Counted from the stretch's first letter, positions 1 through 10,663 are shown. The stretch: 64,000 nt of DNA from Cellvibrio sp. (GCA_016712405.1 JADJRD010000014.1:310001-374000), one strand, 5' to 3'. Made by a program: numbers and translations. The notes: a model not told the origin generated them from the letters alone.

Positions 1-1178
<1,178 letters not shown>

Positions 1179-1400
1179 ATCATGCCAAAGCCAATAGAAG
1201 TCCTTTTAGCATAGACCAAAATTGAATTTGCTCCTGTTTTCAAGCCCATGATTTTGGATTGGAGCGGCTCTTGGCTCATGGCAGTGAGAGCCATGATCTT
1301 TGCCGCCGTCACTGACATCAAGTGATTACACCTGGTGTCAGTCTAGCCAGAAGGGGTGATAGTGGGGTGGGGGCTTTAAGGGTTTGTTAATAGATATTAT

Positions 1401-2048
1401 TTATGACAGAAAGGGGTTGAGTATTCGCATCCAACCGGTAAATCGAATCGGTGCATCCAACACCGTAAGGCAAATGCAATCCTCGTTTTGAAGTGCAGTC
1501 GGGCTGTGTTTATGGCTGGCATCACGACTAATAAAGTCACCTTTATGGTAAACACCCAGCTCATCTGAAAACCCTCCGCTCAAGATCAAGGTGTATTCGG
1601 TACCTTTGTGTGTGTGTTTTGGCACACGAGCACCTGCAGAGATTTTTTGAAGCGTGACATTTGCACCCTTTTCGCCAACTAAACCATTTAAATCAAATTT
1701 GCTGATGGTGTTGGTTTGTTTTTTCCATGCAAGGGTTCGCAGGTCATCAGGCAAATATTGTCCCAATGGATTTCGGTATCCCGAGGGGGTAGAAGAATTT
1801 TTTCCATTGAGATTATTTTTTCTGTCAGGCAGGGCAGCGATAAATGCATCTACATCATCAAGCTTGTCATCAGTAGCGGGCGTGATTTTTTCAAATAAAA
1901 CACCACCCAGTAAATTGGTTTGACGCACGTAAGTTTGACACTGATGACATGAAGCAAGATGTACAGAAATAATCAATGCTTCTGCAGTGGGAAGATTGCC
2001 AGCTGCATAATTCATTAACATCAATTCATCGGGATGATAGTGGCTCAT
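1401..2048 (-). CDS. ChrR-family zinc anti-sigma factor with C-terminal cupin
   Basis: 215 aa. The N-terminal anti-sigma domain carries the zinc motif HLASCHQC (His30, Cys34, Cys37), which in ChrR binds the partner ECF sigma and keeps it inactive. A linker is followed by a ChrR-type cupin (about residues 110-200) with the metal-ligand pattern HTHKGTEYT and a later His-rich stretch (DASHKHSP). In Rhodobacter this cupin senses singlet oxygen or organic peroxide. The gene overlaps the sigma-factor gene upstream by 4 bp (ATGA), so the two are translationally coupled. The family is recognised from motifs and context; the inducing signal here is inferred. Confidence 0.9.
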   Translation of the reverse strand: MSHYHPDELMLMNYAAGNLPTAEALIISVHLASCHQCQTYVRQTNLLGGVLFEKITPATDDKLDDVDAFIAALPDRKNNLNGKNSSTPSGYRNPLGQYLPDDLRTLAWKKQTNTISKFDLNGLVGEKGANVTLQKISAGARVPKHTHKGTEYTLILSGGFSDELGVYHKGDFISRDASHKHSPTALQNEDCICLTVLDAPIRFTGWMRILNPFLS

Positions 2049-2659
2049 AAGTCTTTTGCCTCGAATATCATGCGTAATTTTTGCAAGGACAAACGAATTC
2101 GACCTTTTACTGTGCCCAGTGGGATATTTAATTCCTCTGCAACTTCTTCGTGAGTTTTACCTTCATAGTAAACTTTTCGCAGTGCGATCATTTGTTCTTC
2201 CGGTAAAGTATCAATGGATTTTTTGACAAAACTTTCGGTTGATATTTGTTGGATGGAATGGACGGTAGTGTCCTCTGTTGGAATTTGCCATAACTCTTCG
2301 GTTTCAATCACCACTTCGACATTTGTACGATTCATTCGCCGTAAAATATCAATTCGCTGATTACGCGCTATGGTAAAAATCCAGGTAGAGACATTAGCGA
2401 TGCCTTCATTGTATTTGTCCGCATTTTTCCAAACACTGGTCATGACTTCTTGTACCAAGACTTCAGCCTGCTGACCAAAACGCTGGTTAATTGCGTAGGC
2501 TTTGATGCGCGGCGCAAAGTGATTGTAAAGCTCACGAAAAGCTGCTCGATCATCTCGTACTGCGACTCTTTTCAGTAATTCCGCCCAATCCTGATTTGGC
2601 GTGGATGTTTCTGATCCATGCATGGAGGCTGCCTGACCTGTTGCTATTTTGAGTCTCAT
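2045..2659 (-). CDS. ECF RNA polymerase sigma factor (ECF11/RpoE-ChrR type)
   Basis: 204 aa. Region 2 includes the -10 recognition segment around NVSTWIFTIARNQRIDILRR. Region 4 contains the sigma-70 HTH (HEEVAEELNIPLGTVKGRIRLSLQKLR), which reads the -35 element. The gene is followed directly by its ChrR-like anti-sigma partner with a 4-bp overlap, the usual arrangement of this sigma group. The start at 2659 has an AGGG about 7 bases upstream; an internal Met at residue 13 is a less supported alternative. A TGATC-type promoter just upstream suggests autoregulation. Expected role: activation of a photooxidative or peroxide stress regulon when the anti-sigma releases it. Confidence 0.92.
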   Translation of the reverse strand: MRLKIATGQAASMHGSETSTPNQDWAELLKRVAVRDDRAAFRELYNHFAPRIKAYAINQRFGQQAEVLVQEVMTSVWKNADKYNEGIANVSTWIFTIARNQRIDILRRMNRTNVEVVIETEELWQIPTEDTTVHSIQQISTESFVKKSIDTLPEEQMIALRKVYYEGKTHEEVAEELNIPLGTVKGRIRLSLQKLRMIFEAKDL

Positions 2660-2691
2660 TATGCGCCCTGTGAATTGTTTTGTAACCCGTT

Positions 2692-2719
2692 TCTACGGAG
2701 GCCAATTCAAAAGAGATCA
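2692..2719 (-). promoter_or_regulatory. Putative ECF11-type promoter of the sigma/anti-sigma operon
   Basis: Read on the minus strand, TGATCT (2719-2714) is separated by 16 bases from CGTAGA (2697-2692), ending 32 bases before the sigma-factor ATG. ECF11 sigma factors are known to use TGATC-type -35 elements with a CGTA-like -10. This is consistent with autoregulation but rests on one site. Confidence 0.5.
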
Positions 2720-2736
2720 CTTGGAGGGATTTTTAC

Positions 2737-3142
2737 TTATTCCTCATTGGAATTGATTTCCCAGGTAATACCAAATTGATCTGTGACTATGCCGAAAGAT
2801 TGAGTCCAAAAGGTTTTCTGTAGTGGCATGATGACAAGACCATCCTGAGAGAGGGCGTCGAAAACACGTCCAGCTTCGATATTGGCTTCCATTTGCAGTA
2901 GCAATTGAAAGCCCTGTGGCGCCAGATAATTTTCAGGTAACACATCAGTCCCAGCAATTTGTAAATTGTTCAAATGAAAACTTCCATGAACAATTTTATG
3001 AAGCCAATTCTCGGGAACCTGGTTTTTTTGCAGGGGAATTCTCGTAGGTTAATAATTCAATATTGCCACCTAATATGGATTGATAAAATTCAAATGCTTT
3101 CTGGCATTGACCGGCGAAATTGATGTGGAAATCGATGCGCAT
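2737..3142 (-). pseudogene. PhnB-like VOC/glyoxalase-fold protein, frameshifted
   Basis: The first part starts at ATG 3142 (MRIDFHINFAGQCQKAFEFY) and runs to a stop soon after a run of seven T at 3023-3029. The downstream frame continues the same family with QVPENWLHKIVHG and a C-terminal half ending at 2737. Removing one base from the run restores one ~134-aa PhnB-like protein of the vicinal oxygen chelate superfamily (often annotated as 3-demethylubiquinone methyltransferase-like), reading through SPAKNQVPENW. Function is unknown; these are small cytosolic dimers. It lies between the ECF sigma gene and the ABC operon, same strand. It is either a true recent frameshift or a homopolymer overcall. 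Confidence 0.8.
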
Positions 3143-3166
3143 AGTGTCAACTCTGGAGCGGTTTGT

Positions 3167-4357
3167 TTAGACTTCGCGCAATGCTGTTGCAATTGGTAAA
3201 TTGGCTGCACGAATCGCGGGAAAAAATCCACCAATAAATCCGATGATCACTGCAAACCAAATACCTTGCACAATTAAATCTTTGGTAACCGCGAAATCAA
3301 ATACTACCTGACTAAAGCTGGAAAAATTCAATGTCGAAACTGTGTAACCATTAAATAAAAGATACACAATCACTGCACCAATGACGCCGCCTATGAGCGA
3401 TAACAAAATGGATTCAACCAGAGTAGAAATTGCGACGGGTAACGAACCGAAACCAATCGCGCGCAGAGTGGCAATTTCGCGTGTGCGGGTGGATACCGAG
3501 GTGTACATAGTGTTGATCGCACCGAAAATCGCACCTATGGCCATTAAAATAGCGACTGGCCAACCAATCGTTTTAATAAAGAGGGTGAGGGGTTTTGATT
3601 GTTCTGCTAAATAGTCCGATTCCAATTGTGCTGAAAAATTAAACGTAGGATTAGAAGCTAAGCCTGTTTTTAATTTTTGCATCCCGTCTGCGCCATCCAG
3701 TTTTACGCGAATGGTTTGAAAGGAATTTCCGCGACGATACACTTCTTGCAGGACTTTTGCGTCGCACCACAATTCTGATTCTGCTAGGCCACCATCTGCT
3801 TCAAATGCGCCGACGACTGTCCATTCAGTTGAACCAAATTTTATTTTGTCGCCAACATTGAGTTGCGCAAATTGGCGTTGTACTGCGCGACCCACCACCA
3901 ATTCATTCGTGCCGGGTGTAAATGTTCGGCCTTCAACAATTTTCAAATTCTTTCTAACCGTAAATGCAGCAGAAAGTACGCCGCGTAAAGGAACGTTTGC
4001 AGAGGTATTGGTTGTGCGTTTAGTGACGTCGACTACCACATAGAGTTCCGGCGAACTGACGGGCTCTTCACCATCGCGAACAATACCGGGTAAATGTGAA
4101 ATTTCTTGAGCTTGCGCATAACCGAGTCCGCTGGCCATTTCCGATGTTGCGCCAGAGCGCATAATAATTGCTACATCCTCAGCACCGCCTTTTAACATGG
4201 TACGCTGAAAACCAGTTGCCATTGAAAGCACACCGATAAATACGCCCACCACACAAGCCACACCAAAAACCGCTACAGAAGAAGTGCCCAGGCGTTGAGG
4301 AATATTTTTAATATTCATCCAGCTAATAATTGGAATTTGTAAAAAACTGCTCGACAT
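3167..4357 (-). CDS. ABC transporter permease, FtsX/MacB-like (second permease)
   Basis: 396 aa. One N-terminal membrane segment (about residues 23-45) is followed by a large periplasmic MacB_PCD-type domain (about 50-240). Three C-terminal membrane segments follow with the FtsX core motif STRTREIATLRAIGF. This is the topology of the type VII ABC (MacB/LolCDE) superfamily, which works by mechanotransmission rather than classic substrate channeling. It is the last gene of the four-gene operon and follows the first permease after 3 bp. Substrate unknown. A heterodimer of the two different permeases with one ATPase is likely. Confidence 0.88.
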   Translation of the reverse strand: MSSSFLQIPIISWMNIKNIPQRLGTSSVAVFGVACVVGVFIGVLSMATGFQRTMLKGGAEDVAIIMRSGATSEMASGLGYAQAQEISHLPGIVRDGEEPVSSPELYVVVDVTKRTTNTSANVPLRGVLSAAFTVRKNLKIVEGRTFTPGTNELVVGRAVQRQFAQLNVGDKIKFGSTEWTVVGAFEADGGLAESELWCDAKVLQEVYRRGNSFQTIRVKLDGADGMQKLKTGLASNPTFNFSAQLESDYLAEQSKPLTLFIKTIGWPVAILMAIGAIFGAINTMYTSVSTRTREIATLRAIGFGSLPVAISTLVESILLSLIGGVIGAVIVYLLFNGYTVSTLNFSSFSQVVFDFAVTKDLIVQGIWFAVIIGFIGGFFPAIRAANLPIATALREV

Positions 4358-4360
4358 GAT

Positions 4361-5521
4361 TTATCTCCTGCTACGCAGTGCGGTGACGATTTGTAAACGC
4401 AAACCTTGAATGGCTGGAATGGCGCCAGTGACTATGCCAAATAAAATAACGAACAGGAGTCCTTGTATCAAAACATCCATTGTCATCATTAATCCAGGCA
4501 GGGTTGCTGCCAAAGCATCTGCTGCTCCAGCTACAATCAGCCACGCAAACAACAAACCGATTAATCCACCGACAACCGATAAAAATATAGCTTCGCCTAG
4601 TACTAGCCACATTACAGTTGCATCGGCAAATCCCAGAGTTTTTAATACAGCTAATTCAGGAATTCGCTCACGAAAGCTTTGCGTCATGGTGTTGCCTGCG
4701 ACTAATAACATAGTAAAAAAAACTGCCGCTAAAATAATTGAAGTGATAAAACCTATATCGGCAAATTGTTTAGCAAAGGATTTGGTGAAATCTTTTTCGC
4801 TACTGGTTTTGGTTTCAGCCGCCGAATTAGCGAAGAGTGCATCGACTTGTTTGGCAACCAATTCAGATTGATTTTTATCTTTCACCTTAATGATCATCCA
4901 GCCGAGAGTTCCTTTTCCATATTGACGAGCCTCATCAAAATAGGAATAGTGCATTAGCATTACATTGGTTTCTGCGCCTTTTGTTTTGGCTTCGTAAATA
5001 CCGCTGACTTCAAATTCCCAAGTGGTGTTTCCGCCTTGTTGTGGAAACATACCGATTAGAGGAATGCGATCGCCAATTTTCCACTGGTATTGATCAACTA
5101 GTGCTTTTCCAATTACCACGCCAATTCTATTGGCTTTCCAAGCTTTCATTTGATCTTCGGGTAGACTGTACAGATCTTCATAGATTGAAAAATAATCGTC
5201 TGCTTCTATGGCAAATTGTGAGAAGCGATTTCTGGGTTCTTGATAATAACCGCCAAACCAATTGGATTGTGTCGCAATGGCAACAGTATCAAGCATTTTA
5301 ACTTTTGTGAGATAGTTATAGGGTAGAGGCTGAATCAACGTAATTTTATTAATCGTTACCAAGCGATCTTCACCTGCAAGTTCGGCACCCTGATCAAAAG
5401 CACTGCCTAATGTGCGCAACAATCCAAACAATAAAAACGCAATCACAATCGATAAGCATGTCAAAATCGTGCGGACTTTTTTTCGTCCGAGATTTTTCAT
5501 AATGAAATAGAGGTAGTACAT
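4361..5521 (-). CDS. ABC transporter permease, FtsX/MacB-like (first permease)
   Basis: 386 aa. There is an N-terminal membrane helix (residues ~13-32), a periplasmic domain, and three C-terminal helices with the conserved FtsX segment SFRERIPELAVLKTLGF. It follows the ATPase gene by 2 bp and precedes the second permease by 3 bp, so it is translated from the same message. The two permeases differ clearly in sequence, suggesting a heterodimeric inner-membrane pair with the ATPase and the HlyD-like adaptor. Confidence 0.88.
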   Translation of the reverse strand: MYYLYFIMKNLGRKKVRTILTCLSIVIAFLLFGLLRTLGSAFDQGAELAGEDRLVTINKITLIQPLPYNYLTKVKMLDTVAIATQSNWFGGYYQEPRNRFSQFAIEADDYFSIYEDLYSLPEDQMKAWKANRIGVVIGKALVDQYQWKIGDRIPLIGMFPQQGGNTTWEFEVSGIYEAKTKGAETNVMLMHYSYFDEARQYGKGTLGWMIIKVKDKNQSELVAKQVDALFANSAAETKTSSEKDFTKSFAKQFADIGFITSIILAAVFFTMLLVAGNTMTQSFRERIPELAVLKTLGFADATVMWLVLGEAIFLSVVGGLIGLLFAWLIVAGAADALAATLPGLMMTMDVLIQGLLFVILFGIVTGAIPAIQGLRLQIVTALRSRR

Positions 5522-5523
5522 GA

Positions 5524-6228
5524 TTACACCAGCCTGCCTTTATCCATGTTGAGAATCGTTTTGGCGTGATCTGCCGCGCGTGGGTCGTGCGTTACCATCA
5601 CGATGGTTTTGCCTTGTTGTTGATTCAAGGTTTGTAGCAAATTCAAAATTTCATCCGCTGTGGTGCGATCCAAATCACCTGTGGGTTCGTCACATAATAA
5701 AATTTGTGGATCGCTTACCAATGCGCGTGCAATAGCGACACGTTGTTCCTGACCGCCGGATAATTCATTGGGATAGTGATCGGCGCGCTCGGATAACCCA
5801 ACTAAAGATAAAGCAGCGGCGACATGTTTCTTGCGTTGCGCACTGCTGAGATTGGTTAACAACAAAGGTAATTCAACATTTTTTTCAGCAGTGAGCACGG
5901 GCATTAAATTATAAAACTGAAAAATGAAACCGACATTTTGTGCGCGCCAACGAGTCAGTTGTGAATTGGACATTTGATCCAATCTCGCACCACCAATAAT
6001 TAATTCACCGGAACTGGGTTTATCTAATCCACCCAATAAATTTAGCAGGGTTGTTTTTCCTGAGCCTGACGGCCCCATCAGCGCCAAAAAATCTCCGCGA
6101 TTAATAGTGAGATTCAATTCATTCAATACATTCACTTTTTCCTTTCCCTTCCGATAATGTTTGCTGATCGATTTTAATTCGACCAGTGTCGAGCCAATGG
6201 CAGATTTATTTACGGCTTGGGCAGTCAT
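5524..6228 (-). CDS. ABC transporter ATP-binding protein, MacB/LolD type
   Basis: 234 aa from the chosen start. It has Walker A GPSGSGKTT, signature LSGGQEQRVAIARAL (with E where LSGGQQQR is usual), Walker B LLCDEPTGDLD and the H-loop VTHDP. The frame is open further upstream to 6312, but the extra 28 residues encode a repeat (LSPCGRGARGE) and lack a good ribosome site. The ATG at 6228 has AGGAG about 8 bases upstream, so it is preferred. It powers the two FtsX-type permeases downstream. Confidence 0.93.
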   Translation of the reverse strand: MTAQAVNKSAIGSTLVELKSISKHYRKGKEKVNVLNELNLTINRGDFLALMGPSGSGKTTLLNLLGGLDKPSSGELIIGGARLDQMSNSQLTRWRAQNVGFIFQFYNLMPVLTAEKNVELPLLLTNLSSAQRKKHVAAALSLVGLSERADHYPNELSGGQEQRVAIARALVSDPQILLCDEPTGDLDRTTADEILNLLQTLNQQQGKTIVMVTHDPRAADHAKTILNMDKGRLV

Positions 6229-6257
6229 TTTTTGTGCTCCTGTGGTGGTGAATTTGG

Positions 6258-6422
6258 CTTCCACCTCTCCCCTTGCCCCTCTCCCACAAGGGGAGAGGGG
6301 AATTGGCTCCATTCAAATATTTCGTAAATTTGTAAGCTTTTTCAAATTACAAATATTTTCGTAAGAACCAAAATCTGTTCCCTCTCCCTTAATGGGAGAG
6401 GGTTAGGGAGAGGGTGTTTTAA
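6258..6422. repeat. Pair of GC-rich inverted repeats (CTCTCCC/GGGAGAG type)
   Basis: Two stem-loops occupy the gap between the adaptor stop codon and the ATPase start: about 6262-6305 (CCCCTCTCCC with GGGGAGAGGGG) and 6378-6420 (CCCTCTCCC with GGGAGAGGG). They resemble the dispersed palindromic repeats found elsewhere in this window. They could act as RNA stems that tune expression between the first gene and the rest of the operon. Confidence 0.75.
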
Positions 6423-6423
6423 A

Positions 6424-7644
6424 TCAATAAGTCACTCGCATTCCATCCTGCAATTCATCAGGAATGTCGACAACAAAATCTTCGCCTGCTTTAATGCCGG
6501 ATGAAATATACACATCAGAACCATAACTGGCAGAGAGCGTCACTTTGCGAATTTCTGCAAATTTTTCTTTAACAACAAATACATATTTATCTTCACCGTC
6601 TGAACGAACGGCGGTGGTGGGCACACGAATGCCCAAGGTTTTTTTAGATTCAGTTTCTACTTGAGGTTCCGCATTCATAAAGGCGACTTTCACACCCATT
6701 TCCGGAAGAATGCGCGGATCAGTGACCTGAAAACCTATGCGTACTTTCACTGTTGCTTTCTGACGATCCGCTGCAGGAATGATGGCAATCACTTTCGCGG
6801 GAATTTTCCAATCGGGATATGCTTCAAGTATTGCTTGTACAAATTGATCAACACGCACGCGCTGAATGTAGGATTCATTCACATCCACTTCAATTTCCAA
6901 GGAGGCCATGTCCACGAGAGTACAAATACCTGTTCGCGTGAATCCACCACCAGCAGACATAGGCGAAATCATTTCACCGGGTTGTGAATCTTTGCTGATG
7001 ACCACGCCGGCAAAAGGTGCTCGTAATTGCATGTCATCCAAATATTGTTGTTCCAGTGCCAAACGTTTTTCTGACACATTGACCTCTGCGCGGCGAGAAG
7101 CTAATTGCGCTGTAAGTGATTCAAAATCGGCGCGTGCTCTATCGAGTGCAGCAGCGCTGACTAATTGTTGCCTGGCTAATTCTGTATTGCGATCCAAGGT
7201 TAATTTGGCTTCAGTCAATCGCGCTTGGGTTTCTGCCACCATGGTTTTGGATGCTTGCCACTGCGCGCGATATAGTTCCAGCGATTTTTTTGTATTCACA
7301 TCGTCCAAGCGTGCAACCACTTGATCTTTTTCAACGAACATTCCTTCTTCAATAAAAATTTCGGCAACCTTGCCTGTGACTTTTGATGAAACAGTTGCCA
7401 TGCGACGTGCGACAACATATCCGGTGGCATCCAATACTCTTGCCTCGGATGAATCAGCAACGGCAACACTGGCCATTTCGATTTTCACTTCGACGGGATC
7501 GGGTTCATGAAAAAAAGTGTAGATCACAACAATTGCAGCCAATAAGGCTACCGCTGCCATGATCCACAAGCGGGCTTGGGGTGATTGGGGTTGTTCGTCA
7601 CGTTGAATGCGTAATTGCGAAATAAGTTCGTCTTGATTTGCCAC
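6424..7644 (-). CDS. Periplasmic adaptor protein (HlyD/MacA-type efflux subunit)
   Basis: 406 aa. One N-terminal transmembrane helix (residues ~28-45) is followed by a biotinyl-lipoyl-like half-domain, a long coiled-coil hairpin (about 120-200, rich in Ala/Glu/Arg), the second lipoyl half (RAPFAGVVISKDSQPGEMIS) and beta-barrel domains. This is the membrane-fusion protein of tripartite efflux. It is the first gene of the operon with the ATPase and two permeases, matching MacA-MacB systems. No outer-membrane channel gene is nearby, so a TolC encoded elsewhere is presumed. Substrate cannot be told. Confidence 0.9.
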   Translation of the reverse strand: MANQDELISQLRIQRDEQPQSPQARLWIMAAVALLAAIVVIYTFFHEPDPVEVKIEMASVAVADSSEARVLDATGYVVARRMATVSSKVTGKVAEIFIEEGMFVEKDQVVARLDDVNTKKSLELYRAQWQASKTMVAETQARLTEAKLTLDRNTELARQQLVSAAALDRARADFESLTAQLASRRAEVNVSEKRLALEQQYLDDMQLRAPFAGVVISKDSQPGEMISPMSAGGGFTRTGICTLVDMASLEIEVDVNESYIQRVRVDQFVQAILEAYPDWKIPAKVIAIIPAADRQKATVKVRIGFQVTDPRILPEMGVKVAFMNAEPQVETESKKTLGIRVPTTAVRSDGEDKYVFVVKEKFAEIRKVTLSASYGSDVYISSGIKAGEDFVVDIPDELQDGMRVTY

Positions 7645-7825
7645 GTCAGTATCCTAATTTAGCTAAGGTGTTGAATAGTTATTCTCTGCCTCGAATAGTG
7701 TCACAGTGTGCTGAGTGAGGCATTGGGAAAACAGTTTGGTTTGTCACGGATTGCTTGTGACATTTGTGATCAACCAAACGGGAGTGAGTTTACTATTAAC
7801 TTGGTCAGGCGCGCATCTTATGGTG

Positions 7826-9637
7826 TTAATTCTGGTTCAGCGCCTTTAATGCAATTTTATCGCGGAGGTAAATGTCCGGTTTGAAGCGCAACTTGTCGTC
7901 CTTAAACTCTATCGTCCAATAGGCCAGCATCAATGGAATTCGCTTTGCTAATGAGATGTTACGCGTTTTGCCGGTTTGAATAATCGAATCGACCTCTATT
8001 TTATTGAAACCGGGTGTTTCGTTTAGTAGCAGCTCAACCAACTCCAGAATTCTTTCCACACGAATACAGCCCGAACTGAACGCGCGTTGACTGCGTTTAA
8101 ACAGGCGTTGGTAGGGCGTGTCATGTAAATAGATTGATAAGTGATTGGGGAAACGTATTACTGCTTTACCCAAAGCTGCATCATTTCCTGCGTCTTGTCG
8201 TAAGGTAATATTTCCTGGTGCATTCCAATTGATAACGGCGGGATCCAATTCTGTTCCCTCTGAATTAAAAACATGAATATTGTTGGCGGTTAAAAATTCA
8301 ATATCTTTTCGAATTTTAGGTAACACATCTTTTCGCAGAATCGTGGGTGGTACTGTCCAGGTGGGATTCAAGGTTAAGTAGTGAATCTCTGATTGAAATA
8401 GTGGTGTGGCACGATAGGTCATTCCCACTTGTACCCGCGATTCCCAAATAGGTTTTGTTGCTTTGTAGTAAGTGATTTTAAAACCGGCCAGATCCACGAG
8501 TACTAAATCTGCGGGTAGTTGACGTAACAGACTGCGCGCTCTATCAAGATTCACGCGAATTTGATCAATACGTTCTTGAGCAGAAATATTTAACACAGCT
8601 TTGGTTGCTGAGCCCACGTTTCCGTCTATTTCCAAATAGTGATTACTTTGAAATTGTTTAACGGCATCGACCAAACGCGGATCAAAAAATTCATCAGAAC
8701 TCGATGAGGATGGGGAGCTGGATGATTGTGATTCTGCAGATGATACGGAAGAAACATTTTCACTGGATGAGCTTGCCGCACTGGATGAAGCAGAAGATGA
8801 ACTTGCAGGATAAATTGCCAAACAAGCGTTGAGAGAATTCAGTGCACCGTTTAGGGTTTCTTCGGGTAATGGATCAGTATATTCGCCTGTTATGCGTAAT
8901 CGATTGCGCAACACGGCTACCTGTGGATCAAACATACAGGGTTTTAAGGTTGAATCATTTGCGAGGCTAGGCCAGCCTCCTGCTATTGCATGTTGTTTAT
9001 ATAGGTGTAAACCCTCAGCCCATTGTTGATAGTAGAAATTATTCGGTCGCGCTTTTTGAAATAGTTCATCCAACTGAATCTTTTCCACCGCTGTCGTTAA
9101 ATGCTCACCAAAAACTTCTGTTAACAGAAGTAAATCAAACTGGGATTGTGCCTCTTGAGTTTCGTGATTCACTTTTCCGTAGCGCAAATGAAAAATAGCA
9201 GCAAGATAATTTCCGGTCGCTTGTAATTCATCATTGACTCGTAAAGGAATTGCATCCTTATTGCGCATCTCGACTATAGGCAAAGCTGTTTTCAAGTGTG
9301 ACAGTGAATAATCTTGGGGATTCAATCCATCGGATTCCAGCGATTCAATATTGCGAATCAATTGCGAGAGCGATTTTTTTGTCCAAACCGGTCTAAAATT
9401 TCGCTGTTGATAAAACTCTATCAGTGCTTGGTTATAGTAACTGGGGTGTTGTTCTTCGGTTGTCAGTGTCAATTGAACATCGGCAATTTTACGTTCGATC
9501 GCTTTTGCTATTAGACGATCAAAAGTCAAATTTTTGGGTTTGGCTATTAACGGGCTGGATAAAATAAGGCAACAACAAAAAACGAATATTTTTTTTGAGC
9601 CTTGCCAAATTCTGTGTTCCTTGAAGCCGGAGTTCAT
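7826..9637 (-). CDS. L,D-transpeptidase (YcbB/LdtD-like) with polyserine linker
   Basis: 603 aa, with a hydrophobic N-terminal signal (residues ~17-32). A scaffold domain of YcbB type is followed by a Ser-rich spacer (about 275-315), a peptidoglycan-binding domain and the YkuD catalytic domain. The catalytic motif runs from the His of LHDTPYQ to SSGCIRVE, with Cys as nucleophile. Such periplasmic enzymes form 3-3 crosslinks in peptidoglycan. The long serine tract inserted before the binding domain is typical of Cellvibrio-like extracytoplasmic proteins. It starts 3 bp after the hemH stop and is likely cotranscribed with hemH. Confidence 0.9.
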   Translation of the reverse strand: MNSGFKEHRIWQGSKKIFVFCCCLILSSPLIAKPKNLTFDRLIAKAIERKIADVQLTLTTEEQHPSYYNQALIEFYQQRNFRPVWTKKSLSQLIRNIESLESDGLNPQDYSLSHLKTALPIVEMRNKDAIPLRVNDELQATGNYLAAIFHLRYGKVNHETQEAQSQFDLLLLTEVFGEHLTTAVEKIQLDELFQKARPNNFYYQQWAEGLHLYKQHAIAGGWPSLANDSTLKPCMFDPQVAVLRNRLRITGEYTDPLPEETLNGALNSLNACLAIYPASSSSASSSAASSSSENVSSVSSAESQSSSSPSSSSSDEFFDPRLVDAVKQFQSNHYLEIDGNVGSATKAVLNISAQERIDQIRVNLDRARSLLRQLPADLVLVDLAGFKITYYKATKPIWESRVQVGMTYRATPLFQSEIHYLTLNPTWTVPPTILRKDVLPKIRKDIEFLTANNIHVFNSEGTELDPAVINWNAPGNITLRQDAGNDAALGKAVIRFPNHLSIYLHDTPYQRLFKRSQRAFSSGCIRVERILELVELLLNETPGFNKIEVDSIIQTGKTRNISLAKRIPLMLAYWTIEFKDDKLRFKPDIYLRDKIALKALNQN

Positions 9638-9640
9638 GGT

Positions 9641-10663
9641 TTAGGTGAGGTGATTTCGGATGATGTTGGCCAAGGCTTGGATGTGATCATGCCGATCATT
9701 TAGTGCGGGAATATAATGATATGACTCTCCGCCTGCGTTAATAAATCGATGACAATTTTCTACAGCAAGCTCTTCCAAGGTTTCCAAACAATCCGCACTG
9801 AACGCAGGCGAAATGATGGCTATTTTTTTAATATTGTTTGACGGTAATTCGGCTAACAATTCATCAGTGTAGGGTTTTAACCACTCTTCGCGGCCAACGC
9901 GAGACTGGAAACTGGTAATGAGAGCGTCGTTATCCAATCCCAATTTTTCTTGCACCAAACGTGTGGTTTTTTGGCAGAAACAAAAATAGGGATCACCTGC
10001 CAGTAAATATCGCTTGGGAATACCGTGATAGGAGAAAATAATTTTTTGTGGCATTTCGTGAGTGGTTAAAAAATCCCGAATCGAATTGGCGAGTGATTCT
10101 ATGTATAAGGGGTGGTCGCAATACTGGTTAATAAAATGCAGCTCGGGTACCCATCGCCATTTTTTTAACGCATCCGCAACCGCATCAAACGTTGAGCCCG
10201 TCGTTGGCCCTGCATATTGTGGATAAAGTGGTAAGACAATAATTTTTCGTACAGCTTCTTGTTGAAACTCATCCAGCACAGATTTAATCGATGGATTGCC
10301 ATAGCGCATCGCCAGTTTTACAGAAGCAGAATTCCCCAATGCGGTTTGAATGGCTGCTGTTTGACGTTTGGCTATCACCAATAAAGGTGAGCCTTCTGTT
10401 GTCCAAACCGACTTGTAGACTGCTGCTGATTTTCTTGGGCGAATTCGCAAAATAACGCCATGTAAAATGCACCACCAAATCAAGCGTGGCACCTCAATCA
10501 CTCTTGGATCCGATAAAAATTCTGCCAAATATCGACGCAAGGCTTTAGGTGTGGGTTCGTCAGGCGTGCCTAAGTTCACCAGCAATACACCGGTTTTCAG
10601 CAAATTGGTCGGTGAATGAAAATGGGTATCAGGGTCGCGATTCAGTGCAGTGAATTTAGGCAT
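9641..10663 (-). CDS. hemH: Ferrochelatase
   Basis: 340 aa, full length for the family. It opens with the conserved GVLLVNLGTPDEPTPKALRRYL and contains the metal-site histidine in FSYHGIPKRY, plus the glutamate-containing DCLETLEEL segment. It inserts Fe2+ into protoporphyrin IX, the last step of haem synthesis, at the inner membrane face. It is upstream of the L,D-transpeptidase gene with a 3-bp gap. Bacterial class ferrochelatases often lack the Fe-S C-terminus, as here. Confidence 0.97.
   Translation of the reverse strand: MPKFTALNRDPDTHFHSPTNLLKTGVLLVNLGTPDEPTPKALRRYLAEFLSDPRVIEVPRLIWWCILHGVILRIRPRKSAAVYKSVWTTEGSPLLVIAKRQTAAIQTALGNSASVKLAMRYGNPSIKSVLDEFQQEAVRKIIVLPLYPQYAGPTTGSTFDAVADALKKWRWVPELHFINQYCDHPLYIESLANSIRDFLTTHEMPQKIIFSYHGIPKRYLLAGDPYFCFCQKTTRLVQEKLGLDNDALITSFQSRVGREEWLKPYTDELLAELPSNNIKKIAIISPAFSADCLETLEELAVENCHRFINAGGESYHYIPALNDRHDHIQALANIIRNHLT

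Noticed and set aside
6229..6312. N-terminal extension of the ABC ATPase (LSPCGRGARGE)
   Set aside because: It is the translation of a palindromic repeat, and a good ribosome site precedes the shorter start at 6228.
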